Under the pieces are notes generated by a model, which had not been told where the DNA came from, did not search any database, and saw only the letters and a program-made list of their open reading frames with translations. A program made the translations under genes and the position numbers. A DNA stretch of 64,000 bases from Paradesulfitobacterium ferrireducens. Lineage in GTDB: Bacteria; Bacillota; Desulfitobacteriia; Desulfitobacteriales; Desulfitobacteriaceae. The first letter of the stretch is position 1. Each line of letters opens with the position of its first letter. The stretch covers positions 1 to 64,000 of the forward strand of contig NZ_JAFLRH010000007.1 in NCBI RefSeq assembly GCF_017310645.1, written 5' to 3'. Positions 32,765-41,288 of this stretch are shown in pieces.

Positions 32765-33973
32765 TTGGCAGCAATGGTCAAGCAAAGTTTAATCATCATC
32801 CTTTGTCTTATCTCTTTAATGCTTGGAGTTTCCCCGGCCTATGCCCTAACTAAGCCGGAAGTGCGCGGAGAGGCCGCTATTCTGATTGATGTGCAATCCG
32901 GGCAAACTATCTACGCCAAGAATCCTGACCAAGTATTACCGCCGGCCAGTACCACCAAAATAATGACCGCTCTTCTGGCCATTGAAAAAGGGAAATTGAG
33001 CGACCCTGTCGTTGCCTCTCCCACTATGCTCAATAGTAAACTGGTGTATGGCACTCAGATCTACTTAGAGCCCGGAGAAGTCATGAGTTTGGATAACCTG
33101 CTTTACGCACTCCTGCTAAACTCAGCCAATGATGCGGCCGTAGCGATCGCCGAATATATCGGGGGAGATGTCGACACTTTTGTTAAGCTAATGAATCAAA
33201 AGGCTAAAGAAATAGGAGCTGAACATACTACTTTTAAAAACCCCAGCGGTCTCAATGAAGAAGGTCACCTGACGACAGCCCGGGATCTGGCATTGATTAC
33301 GCGGACGGCGCTCAAGAATCCGGATTTTGTCAGGTATGTCAAAACCAAATCCAAAGTCATTCCGCGTTCTGCCGAAAATGTACCGGTCGAAATGTTCAAT
33401 GAGAATAAGCTGCTTTGGCGCGATCCTTCGGTTGACGGCGTGAAAACCGGGTATACCACTCAGGCTGAGAATTGCCTGGTCGCTTCAGCGACCCGTAATG
33501 GCCGCCAGATCATCGGAGTGATTCTTAAATCTCCTGGCGGGGAGATTTATAATGATATGCAAAACCTCTTAGATTATGGTTTTAATGAATATGATAACTC
33601 CGTGTATAAACCTTCAGGAACTGCAATTTCAAGTATGTTGGTTGGCAAAGATACGGTCGACTTAATTTTGGGCTCTCCTATCATTGTAACCTCCAAAAAA
33701 GGAGAGCCGGCTCCGGTTTTACGTTTAAATGTCATTCCTCTTTCGTTTCAGGTTCAAGAAGTTGAGCAAGGACAAATCCTGGCCAATTTAGAAGTCTGGC
33801 AAGGGCAACAGCTCTTACAGAAAATTCCCCTTATGGCTGCACGGAAAGTTTCTTTACCCAAATCAGCAGGTATACTGAAATATTCATTAGTGCTGATTTT
33901 CATTGGAGTTTTCATCCTGGGGCTATGGACTATTGCCCGCTTAAGCAAGCGCTATCAATATCCGAAGCGTTGA
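32765..33973 (+). CDS. dacF: D-alanyl-D-alanine carboxypeptidase (DacF-like), class A low-mass PBP
   Basis: Trims the terminal D-Ala of peptidoglycan stem peptides outside the membrane. The 402-residue protein has a signal peptide (about 1-27, cleavage after AYA), the active-site S-x-x-K in ASTTKIM (about 60-63), S-x-N in LNSANDAA, and KTG in GVKTGYT. The extra C-terminal domain ends in a membrane helix (about 375-395) and a basic tail. TTG 32765 suits the GGGAGGA site better than ATG 32774. DacF is usually a forespore enzyme in Bacillus; that timing is not shown here. Confidence 0.9.
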   Translation: MAAMVKQSLIIILCLISLMLGVSPAYALTKPEVRGEAAILIDVQSGQTIYAKNPDQVLPPASTTKIMTALLAIEKGKLSDPVVASPTMLNSKLVYGTQIYLEPGEVMSLDNLLYALLLNSANDAAVAIAEYIGGDVDTFVKLMNQKAKEIGAEHTTFKNPSGLNEEGHLTTARDLALITRTALKNPDFVRYVKTKSKVIPRSAENVPVEMFNENKLLWRDPSVDGVKTGYTTQAENCLVASATRNGRQIIGVILKSPGGEIYNDMQNLLDYGFNEYDNSVYKPSGTAISSMLVGKDTVDLILGSPIIVTSKKGEPAPVLRLNVIPLSFQVQEVEQGQILANLEVWQGQQLLQKIPLMAARKVSLPKSAGILKYSLVLIFIGVFILGLWTIARLSKRYQYPKR

Positions 33974-33986
33974 AAGGGGTTTATCC

Positions 33987-35036
33987 GTGAATCACGTAAC
34001 CAAGTCTTTTTTAATCAGAACAATTAAGTTTGTTCTCTTTTGGATTGTCATCGGTTTAATGATTTATTTAATCGGGCATTATATCCACCTCTTCCTACCC
34101 TTTATTTTAGCTTTCACTATGACCGCGGCCATTAATCCTTTAAAGAATTGGTTTATGCGAAAGTTTAGGATGCCGGTTGGCCTTTCTGTTCTAACGGCCA
34201 TGGTGGTTGAATTGGGGGGGATGGGGGCAATTATTGCCCTGCTAATCAGCCGCTTTATCCGTGAGATCCAAGATATTTATATTCACTGGCCTTTTTATAG
34301 CCGGTACATTTCCGGACTTTTGACAACTTGGTTAAATAAAATCGAAACCATGTACCTTAAACTCCCTCCCGATTATGTAGAAACGGTAAGGAAAGTCGTC
34401 AATGAATTCTTAAATTCGTTTCCAAATTTCTTGACAGCCGGTATTTCAGTAGCAGTAGCCATTCCGGAATTAATAATTGTCATAGTCATCGCTTTAGTGG
34501 CTACCTATTTTATGGCTAAGGGAAGTACCCGCTATATCTCTGATTTTGTCCGTATTTTTCCGCAGGAGTGGCGCGAGAGCTTAATAGAATTAGGCCGGGA
34601 TTTTGCACGCGCTTTTTCCGGCTTTATTAAAGCGGAACTGATCGTGTTTCTAATTACTTTAGCTTGCTCGATTATTGGACTCATTCTTTTCCATGCAAAA
34701 TATGCGATCATCCTTGGCACCATCACCGGGATCTTTGGCATTTTGCCCGTACTGGGTGTGGGAATAATTTTAATTCCCTGGGCTGCGATTGCTCTTATCC
34801 TCGGAAATAATATCCTGGCACTGGAGCTGGTTTTTTTAACCGTTCTCATATCCGCTCTGCGCCACATTATTGAACCTAAAATACTTGGAGACAATATCGG
34901 GCTTGACCCACTCTTTGTCTTAATCAGCATGTATATCGGGCTGGCAGCCACCGGAATCATCGGCCTTATCCTAGGGCCTTTCATTCTGATTGCTTATAAA
35001 TCCCTCCAAAAAGCAGGGGTTTTTCACGATTTATAA
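33987..35036 (+). CDS. ytvI: AI-2E family permease, YtvI-like sporulation membrane protein
   Basis: A 349-residue membrane protein with about seven or eight hydrophobic helices, a central soluble stretch (about 90-150) and the family's C-terminal LRHIIEPKILGDNIGLDPLFVLISMYIGL block. In spore formers the closest members are named YtvI, required for spore formation by an unknown mechanism. The start is GTG 33987 after AAGGGGTTTATCC, only 14 bp behind dacF, so the two are likely co-transcribed. Transport of an actual substrate is not supported. Confidence 0.8.
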   Translation: MNHVTKSFLIRTIKFVLFWIVIGLMIYLIGHYIHLFLPFILAFTMTAAINPLKNWFMRKFRMPVGLSVLTAMVVELGGMGAIIALLISRFIREIQDIYIHWPFYSRYISGLLTTWLNKIETMYLKLPPDYVETVRKVVNEFLNSFPNFLTAGISVAVAIPELIIVIVIALVATYFMAKGSTRYISDFVRIFPQEWRESLIELGRDFARAFSGFIKAELIVFLITLACSIIGLILFHAKYAIILGTITGIFGILPVLGVGIILIPWAAIALILGNNILALELVFLTVLISALRHIIEPKILGDNIGLDPLFVLISMYIGLAATGIIGLILGPFILIAYKSLQKAGVFHDL

Positions 35037-35055
35037 TTAGTCAGGATTGAAAAGT

Positions 35056-35084
35056 TTGTCCCTCTCCGGCTAATAAGCTATAAT
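35056..35084 (+). promoter_or_regulatory. Putative sigma-A promoter upstream of miaB
   Basis: TTGTCC (35056-35061), 17-bp spacer, TATAAT (35079-35084). The predicted start lies about 50 bases before the miaB TTG codon. Confidence 0.6.
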
Positions 35085-35139
35085 AGGGAAATACATTGCA
35101 GACATTATGATTAGTTCCGGTAAAATAGGAGTGACAAAA

Positions 35140-36498
35140 TTGCCTAAGAGTAATAATCAAAGTGACAAAAAAGTAGCGACCATTGTTTTCGGCTGCCAGA
35201 TGTCGGAGCGGGATGCTGAAACTCTGACCACCCTCTCCGCTGACTTGGGGTATAAACCGACTGAAGAATTGAAAGAAGCCGACTTAATTATCATTAATAC
35301 CTGCTGCGTCCGGGAAAGCGCTGAAAATAAGATTCTGGGCAAGATTGGAGAACTTAAGCGGCTCAAAGAGAATAATCCCAACTTAAAGATTGCAGTCAGC
35401 GGGTGTATGGTGCAGCAGCCCGGAGCTTTGGCCAAACTGCAGAAACGTGCACCTCACGTGGATATCTGGACCGGAACCCATAACCTGCACAATTTCCCGG
35501 CCATGCTTGAACACTCACATGCCAAGGGGAAAATAGCGGAGGTCGTGGATACCCCCTTGGCCATAACCGAACTTCCGCGCCGGGAAAAGGGAAAACTGCG
35601 TGCCTTTGTCAATATCATGTATGGATGCAATAACTTTTGCACCTATTGTATTGTGCCCCATGTACGCGGCCGGGAAAGAAGCCGTCCTGCCGCAGAAATC
35701 ATCGGGGAAATTAAGGACTTGGTTGCCAATGGCTGCCGGGAAGTTACGCTTTTGGGGCAAAATGTGAATTCCTACGGACAAGATTTCACTCCAACCTATG
35801 ACTTTGCTGATCTTTTGCAGGAAGTTGACCAAATATCCGGCTTAGCCCGGGTAAGATTTACCACTTCTCATCCCAAGGATCTCTCGGATAAACTGATTGA
35901 ATCGATTGCCCAGGGGCGGCACCTGTGCGAGCACATTCATCTTCCGGTGCAGTCAGGAAGTAATTCGATTCTAAAAAGCATGAACCGTCAATATACAAGG
36001 GAATACTATTTAAGCCGGGTGGCAAAAATCCGAGAAATCATCCCCGATGTCAGTCTGACCACGGATATTATTGTCGGTTTCCCTGGAGAAAGCGAAGACG
36101 ATTTTGCCCAGAGCCTGGATTTAGTGCGCCAGGTCCAGTACTCACAGGCTTTTACCTTCCTTTACTCCAAGCGCAGCGGAACTCTTGCGGCGGTGATGCC
36201 CGATCAGGTTCCTTTGGATGTTAAGAAACGGCGGCTCCAAGAATTAATGAAAATCCAGACGGAAGCCAGCCTTAAGTGGCGGGAGCGGATGGTGGGCCGC
36301 ATTTATGAAGTTTTGGTGGAAGGTCCCAGTAAAACTAATCCTGAGCGTCTAACCGGCCGTACCCGGGGCAATGAGTTGGTCGTATTTAACGGGGATTCCG
36401 AACTGGTAGGGAAACTCATACCGGTGCAAATGACGGAAGCCGGTTCTTGGACCTTAGTAGGGGAAGTTGTCTATAACGGTCATAAAGAGCAGGAATAA
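35140..36498 (+). CDS. miaB: tRNA-2-methylthio-N6-dimethylallyladenosine synthase MiaB
   Basis: Radical-SAM methylthiotransferase that converts i6A37 to ms2i6A37 in tRNA. Starting at TTG 35140 (seven bases after AGGAGTG; ATG 35107 has no such site) it has about 452 residues. The UPF0004 domain carries FGCQMSERDAE, NTCCVRESA and SGCMVQQPG, whose Cys hold the auxiliary cluster. The radical-SAM motif CNNFCTYC lies near 154-161. A C-terminal TRAM domain (about 370-445) closes the protein. The dimethylallyl group it needs comes from miaA at 45391, in the same cluster. Confidence 0.95.
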   Translation: MPKSNNQSDKKVATIVFGCQMSERDAETLTTLSADLGYKPTEELKEADLIIINTCCVRESAENKILGKIGELKRLKENNPNLKIAVSGCMVQQPGALAKLQKRAPHVDIWTGTHNLHNFPAMLEHSHAKGKIAEVVDTPLAITELPRREKGKLRAFVNIMYGCNNFCTYCIVPHVRGRERSRPAAEIIGEIKDLVANGCREVTLLGQNVNSYGQDFTPTYDFADLLQEVDQISGLARVRFTTSHPKDLSDKLIESIAQGRHLCEHIHLPVQSGSNSILKSMNRQYTREYYLSRVAKIREIIPDVSLTTDIIVGFPGESEDDFAQSLDLVRQVQYSQAFTFLYSKRSGTLAAVMPDQVPLDVKKRRLQELMKIQTEASLKWRERMVGRIYEVLVEGPSKTNPERLTGRTRGNELVVFNGDSELVGKLIPVQMTEAGSWTLVGEVVYNGHKEQE

Positions 36499-36537
36499 TT
36501 TCATTGATGTAGAATTAAATAAGGTGGAGGTGTTTTC

Positions 36538-36930
36538 ATGTCTTCTGATGTATATGAAAAGGCTCAGCTTCTGGCCGATGCCATCGCTGGCTCTTCTGAA
36601 CTTAAGGAGCTGAGAGAAACGGAGAAAGCGATGCTGGCGGACCGGGAAGCCCAGGATATCATTGCGGAATTTCAAGATTCCCAGCAAAGTTTGGCTGAAC
36701 TTCAGCGGGAGGGCAAAGAGATTACCCAAGTCGACCGTAACAAAGTGGCAGAGATTGAGCAAAAGGTTGAAAACAACCATTTAATCGCAGCTTATATGGA
36801 GGCTCAAGACCGGTTTACCGGAATGCTCGATTACGTGAATTCCCTTCTGGCTCAGGCCATCGCGGGTGAGTCGGGTTCCGATGGGGCGACGTGCGGGACC
36901 GACGGGTGTGCTACCTGCAGCGGCTGCTAA
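36538..36930 (+). CDS. YlbF/YmcA (Ric) family regulator with Cys-rich tail
   Basis: A 130-residue, largely helical protein. The N-terminal 110 residues fit the YlbF/YmcA fold (VYEKAQLLADAIAGSSEL, AEFQDSQQSLAELQREG, HLIAAYMEAQDRFTGMLDYVN). The last 16 residues contain four Cys: TCGTDGCATCSGC. In B. subtilis, ymcA (ricA) follows ymcB, the miaB homologue, and RicA-RicF-RicT form an Fe-S-carrying complex that acts in RNA maturation and development, so synteny points to RicA. AAGGTGGAGGTG precedes ATG 36538. A terminator follows at 36962. Confidence 0.85.
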   Translation: MSSDVYEKAQLLADAIAGSSELKELRETEKAMLADREAQDIIAEFQDSQQSLAELQREGKEITQVDRNKVAEIEQKVENNHLIAAYMEAQDRFTGMLDYVNSLLAQAIAGESGSDGATCGTDGCATCSGC

Positions 36931-36961
36931 TTAAAAAATTGTAACCCGTACAAAAGATTAG

Positions 36962-36988
36962 AGGAAGGGCACAAGCTCTTCCTTTTTT
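36962..36988 (+). terminator. Rho-independent terminator before mutS
   Basis: Nine-bp stem with one G-U pair (AGGAAGGGC / GCTCTTCCT, 36962-36970 and 36975-36983), ACAA loop, then a T-run. It ends the miaB transcript and leaves about 20 bases before mutS. Confidence 0.82.
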
Positions 36989-37004
36989 AGGAGTAAAAGA
37001 GAAC

Positions 37005-39545
37005 ATGACCACCCCCATGATGTTACAGTATCAAGAAATTAAAGCCCAAGCACCGGAGGCCATTTTATTTTTCCGTCTCGGTGATTTCTATGAAATGTTT
37101 GGGGAAGACGCCGAACTTGCCGCCCCTATCTTAGAAATTGCTTTAACAGCCCGGGACGCCGGCGAAGGACAGAAAATTCCGATGTGCGGGGTTCCTTTTC
37201 ACGCCGTGGAGCACTATTTAACGAAGCTGGTCAATGCCGGATATAAAGTGGCAATTTGTGAGCAAGTCCAAGACCCCCGCCTGGCCAAAGGAATTGTGAA
37301 ACGGGAGATTGTCCGGATTATCACACCGGGTACCCTGACTGACAGTTCCCAACCCGAGAAAAGCAATGTCTTCCTAACCGCAGTCTTTCGAGATACCGAG
37401 TGGGGACTGGCTTTTCTTGACCTTTCTACTGGAGACTTCTCCATTTTCCAGACACCGCATTGGGAAACCGTGGTCTCCGAGATTGAAAGAGTACACCCGG
37501 CAGAAATTGTTCTGCCGCCTAACCTCTACCAACGTAATAAATTTTGGACCAAATATTACTGTACGGTGCGCCAAATCACCGGTAAAAACAGCGGTTTGCT
37601 GGAGCGCTTTCCGGCTCAAGCCGGCCTCTTACTCGAACTTCCAGCGGGGGCCAAAGCAGCGGAAAACCTCTGGACCTATATCCAAGAAAATATCCCAGGT
37701 CTGGATCCAAGCCACATTCTTGAAATTCAGAATTACCGCCAGGATCAGTGGATGATTCTTGACCCCTGGAGCAGGCGCAATTTAGAGCTGACGGAAAGTC
37801 TCAGGGGCTTTGGCAAAAAAGGAACCCTGCTTTCCGTGCTGGACTTAACCAAGACGGCCATGGGAGGCAGGCTCCTACGGCGTTGGATCGAACAGCCCCT
37901 GCTGGTTCATTCGGAAATTGAACGCAGGCTGAACGCAGTGGAAGAATTTACAAACGATTCTTTGATCCGAACTGATCTATTTAAATTACTAAGCGGAGTA
38001 TACGATCTAGAAAGGCTAATCGCCCGGGTTTCTTTTGGAAACGCCAACGCGAAGGATTTGCTGGCGCTGGCCCAGACGTTGGCCGTGCTTCCTCAGATTA
38101 ATGAACTGGCGCAAACCAGCCAAGCCAAGCTTTTTAAAGTTCTGAGCCAATCCCTGCAGGGATTGGACAGACTCGCCCATACTCTAAGAGAAGCTTTAAT
38201 TGAAGACCCGCCCGTTTCTCTTAAAGAAGGGAACTTAATCAAAGCCGGGTACTCCCAGGAAGTGGATGAACTGCGCACCTTGGCTTCCGGGGCCAAGGAA
38301 TGGATTGCCCGCCTTGAAAGTGTTGAACGGGAGCGTACCGGTATCCGTTCTTTGAAAGTAGGTTATAACAAGGTCTTCGGTTATTTCCTGGAAGTGACGC
38401 ATGCCAACCAACACCTGGTCCCGTCTGATTATATCCGCAAACAAACTTTGGCTAACGCGGAACGCTATATCACGCCCGCCCTGAAAGAATACGAACAGAA
38501 AGTTCTGGGAGCGCAAGACCGGCTTATCCAGGTGGAATATGAACTTTTTCTTAAGCTTAGGGAGGAAGTGCGTGCCCATACCGCTGAAATCTTAACTGCG
38601 GCCCACGCCTTGGCAGAAATCGATGTTTTCCTCAGTCTGGCCGAAGTTGCAGTACGCTACCACTATATCCGCCCTGAGATGGGAGAGGGGTATGAGCTGA
38701 AAATACGGGAGGGCCGCCACCCCGTGGTAGAGCAAATGTTAGGGGCAGGTGAATTTGTCCCGAATGATACTCATATCAATTCCCAGAATCACCTGGCACT
38801 CATTACCGGCCCCAACATGGCGGGAAAATCAACTTATATGCGTCAAGTCGCCTTAATTGTGCTCATGGCTCATATCGGCTCTTTCGTCCCTGCCCGGCAG
38901 GCCTTAATTCCCCTGGTGGACCGAATTTTTACCAGAGTAGGCGCGTCGGATGACCTCGCGTCCGGCCAGAGCACCTTTATGGTCGAAATGCAGGAAGTCG
39001 CCCATATTTTACGCCATGCAACCGTCAAGAGCCTGGTCATTTTAGACGAAATCGGGCGCGGAACCGCAACGTTTGACGGGTTAAGCATCGCCTGGGCGGC
39101 CGTTGAATATTTAAACGAAAATTTGCCGGCTAAGGTCTTGTTTGCAACCCATTATCACGAATTAACCCAGCTTGAGGAGAAGTTGGAAGGGATTTTTAAC
39201 CTGCATGTCGCGGTCAAGGAACAAGGGGAAGAAATCGTCTTTTTGCATAAGATTCTGCCCGGTCGCGCCGACCGCAGCTATGGAATCCAAGTCGCCCGTA
39301 TCGCGGGACTTCCAGAGTCCCTGCTTAGGAAAGCCAAGGCACTTTTGTTGGAATTTGAAGACAGCCAGCCTCATCTGAACCAAGAACCCCGGAAAGTGAC
39401 TCAGTTCAGTCTCTTTAATGAACCGGTGCTGCATCCGTTACTCCAAGAGATTGCCGCTTTGGAAGTGGATGATATGACACCCCGGCAGGCCTTGGCTTAT
39501 TTATTTGATGTGCGGGAGCGTTTGCATTCTCTACAGACTTTATAA
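37005..39545 (+). CDS. mutS: DNA mismatch repair protein MutS
   Basis: Recognises mismatches and recruits MutL. The 846-residue protein has the N-terminal mismatch-binding block LFFRLGDFYEMFGEDAE (Phe-x-Glu), connector and lever domains, and the C-terminal ABC-type ATPase: Walker A ITGPNMAGKSTYMRQ near 605, GASDDLASGQSTFMVEM, Walker B VILDEIGRGTATFDG and FATHYHEL. Length is normal. TTAGGAGTAAAAGAGAAC precedes ATG 37005. MutL lies 3 kb downstream, with two unrelated genes in between. Confidence 0.97.
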   Translation: MTTPMMLQYQEIKAQAPEAILFFRLGDFYEMFGEDAELAAPILEIALTARDAGEGQKIPMCGVPFHAVEHYLTKLVNAGYKVAICEQVQDPRLAKGIVKREIVRIITPGTLTDSSQPEKSNVFLTAVFRDTEWGLAFLDLSTGDFSIFQTPHWETVVSEIERVHPAEIVLPPNLYQRNKFWTKYYCTVRQITGKNSGLLERFPAQAGLLLELPAGAKAAENLWTYIQENIPGLDPSHILEIQNYRQDQWMILDPWSRRNLELTESLRGFGKKGTLLSVLDLTKTAMGGRLLRRWIEQPLLVHSEIERRLNAVEEFTNDSLIRTDLFKLLSGVYDLERLIARVSFGNANAKDLLALAQTLAVLPQINELAQTSQAKLFKVLSQSLQGLDRLAHTLREALIEDPPVSLKEGNLIKAGYSQEVDELRTLASGAKEWIARLESVERERTGIRSLKVGYNKVFGYFLEVTHANQHLVPSDYIRKQTLANAERYITPALKEYEQKVLGAQDRLIQVEYELFLKLREEVRAHTAEILTAAHALAEIDVFLSLAEVAVRYHYIRPEMGEGYELKIREGRHPVVEQMLGAGEFVPNDTHINSQNHLALITGPNMAGKSTYMRQVALIVLMAHIGSFVPARQALIPLVDRIFTRVGASDDLASGQSTFMVEMQEVAHILRHATVKSLVILDEIGRGTATFDGLSIAWAAVEYLNENLPAKVLFATHYHELTQLEEKLEGIFNLHVAVKEQGEEIVFLHKILPGRADRSYGIQVARIAGLPESLLRKAKALLLEFEDSQPHLNQEPRKVTQFSLFNEPVLHPLLQEIAALEVDDMTPRQALAYLFDVRERLHSLQTL

Positions 39546-39611
39546 TTCCTGGCGCACGCCCAATATTCAGGCGATACTTATATAACACAAGGGAGTTTTT
39601 CTTGGGGGGGG

Positions 39612-41288
39612 ATGAAAGTGGCAGGACGGGTAGGTATTGATGTCGGTGGTACTTTTACCGATGCCGTTTTGATGCAAGGGAACCGGATACTTGATAAAGC
39701 CAAAGTACCTACCAAACCTAATCATTTGCTGGAAACGATTATCCAGGCTATTGATGCCTTAAAGATCACAGGGAAGCAGGCGCTTGAGCAGATCACGGTC
39801 AGCACCACCTTGGTAACCAATGCCATTTTGCAGGGGAATCTGCCTCCGGTTGAACTTTTGCTGTTACCGGGGAGCGGCGTGAAACTGGAATCTTTTCCTT
39901 GGCCAATATCTTATCAAATCCTTTACGGAACCATTGATTACCGGGGCCGGGAAATTAATCCCCCCGACCAGCTTGAATGGCAGCGACTCTTGCAAAAACT
40001 TCACCAGCAAAAAAATCTTTCCCATGTGGCGATTGTCGGTAAGTTTTCCCATCGCAACAAGAGCCATGAGGAGCAGCTGGCCCATTATTTAAGGCGCGCA
40101 TTCCCCACCCTTAAAATTGCCTTAGGGCATCAATGGGGGCAATCCAACTTCTACCGGCGCAGTCTTACGACTTATTTGAATTTAGCCAGTAACGACCTAT
40201 TTGGCCAGTTTGCTTCAGACCTTGAGCAAGCCGTCGCCGCCAGAGGATGCAGTGCTCCGATTTTTGTTTTGAAAGCAGACGGCGGGGTTCTTCCGTTGTC
40301 CAAAATACGTCCTGTAGAATCGATTTACTCCGGACCCACCGCCAGCGTCCTGGGAGCCATGGCCCAGAGCAGCCCTTCCCAGTCTTTTGTCATGATTGAT
40401 ATCGGGGGAACCACCACGGATTTAGGGCTGGTTCTTTCGGGCGAACCCCTGATCAGTTCAAGCGGCGCCAAAATAGGACCCTATTCGACCCTGGTACGCT
40501 CGTTGGCCGTGCGTTCCGTTCCGGTTGGGGGAGATTCCGTCATCCTTACCGACGGATCCAATTTTTCTCTCGCCAATTACCGCCTGGGCCCGGCTTATTG
40601 TCTGGGCGGACCGGCACCGACACCTACGGACGCCATGTGTTACCTAAAATTAATCCAATACGGTGATTCTAAACGGGCCGAACAGGTTCTGGCTTCTTTG
40701 CTGCAGCCGGAGACCCGTACCCCAGAAAAGTTGCGGGCCTTAGCCAGCTCAATTTTAGACGTATTTGTCGAACGCATTGTACGGGAAATCAATGCCTTAC
40801 AGCAAGAGTGGCAAAATGAACCGGCTTATAAAGTCTGGGGAGTCCTGCATCCCCATGAATCCCTCAATTTCCATTTATGGATGAGCGGGGGCGGGGCTCA
40901 GGGAATCGCCTCCGTGCTGGCCCAGCGTTTACATACCTCCGTGCGCATGGGCAAATACCCGGAGGTCTCGAATGCCATCGGCGCAGCGATGGCCAGGCCC
41001 ACCTTTTCCTGTACCCTTCATCTTGATACTGTGCTCCGGCAATACCGGATTGAAGAAACCGGGGAACAAGGGCAGTGGCAGGGATCAAAACGTCCCCACA
41101 AAGCGATTAACGGATTTCTCGAAGAAATTGTGCAGCGGGAAGCGCAGGAGAAGGGGATCGTGCTCATGGATTTGCACAAAGATCCCTTCGACTTTTTTCC
41201 CATTGTTCAGGGGTTTCAAACCGTAGGCCAGATTGTTCGCGGCGCTTTTCATGTGCCGCCCGGAGTGATAGGGAGGGTAGAAGAATGA
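39612..41288 (+). CDS. Hydantoinase/oxoprolinase family protein (HyuA-like)
   Basis: A 558-residue ASKHA-fold protein with the HyuA/OPLA N-terminal block GIDVGGTFTDAVLM and the second nucleotide site VMIDIGGTTTDLGLV near 262. The middle TVSTTLVTNAILQG and SGPTASVLGAMA segments also match. The family hydrolyses cyclic amides or carboxylates ketones, with ATP. It is shorter than bacterial N-methylhydantoinase A (~690) and no HyuB partner is present. A run of G touches the ATG; GTG 39618 is an alternative start. The stop overlaps the HDAC-like gene by 4 bp (ATGA). Substrate unknown. Confidence 0.82.
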   Translation: MKVAGRVGIDVGGTFTDAVLMQGNRILDKAKVPTKPNHLLETIIQAIDALKITGKQALEQITVSTTLVTNAILQGNLPPVELLLLPGSGVKLESFPWPISYQILYGTIDYRGREINPPDQLEWQRLLQKLHQQKNLSHVAIVGKFSHRNKSHEEQLAHYLRRAFPTLKIALGHQWGQSNFYRRSLTTYLNLASNDLFGQFASDLEQAVAARGCSAPIFVLKADGGVLPLSKIRPVESIYSGPTASVLGAMAQSSPSQSFVMIDIGGTTTDLGLVLSGEPLISSSGAKIGPYSTLVRSLAVRSVPVGGDSVILTDGSNFSLANYRLGPAYCLGGPAPTPTDAMCYLKLIQYGDSKRAEQVLASLLQPETRTPEKLRALASSILDVFVERIVREINALQQEWQNEPAYKVWGVLHPHESLNFHLWMSGGGAQGIASVLAQRLHTSVRMGKYPEVSNAIGAAMARPTFSCTLHLDTVLRQYRIEETGEQGQWQGSKRPHKAINGFLEEIVQREAQEKGIVLMDLHKDPFDFFPIVQGFQTVGQIVRGAFHVPPGVIGRVEE

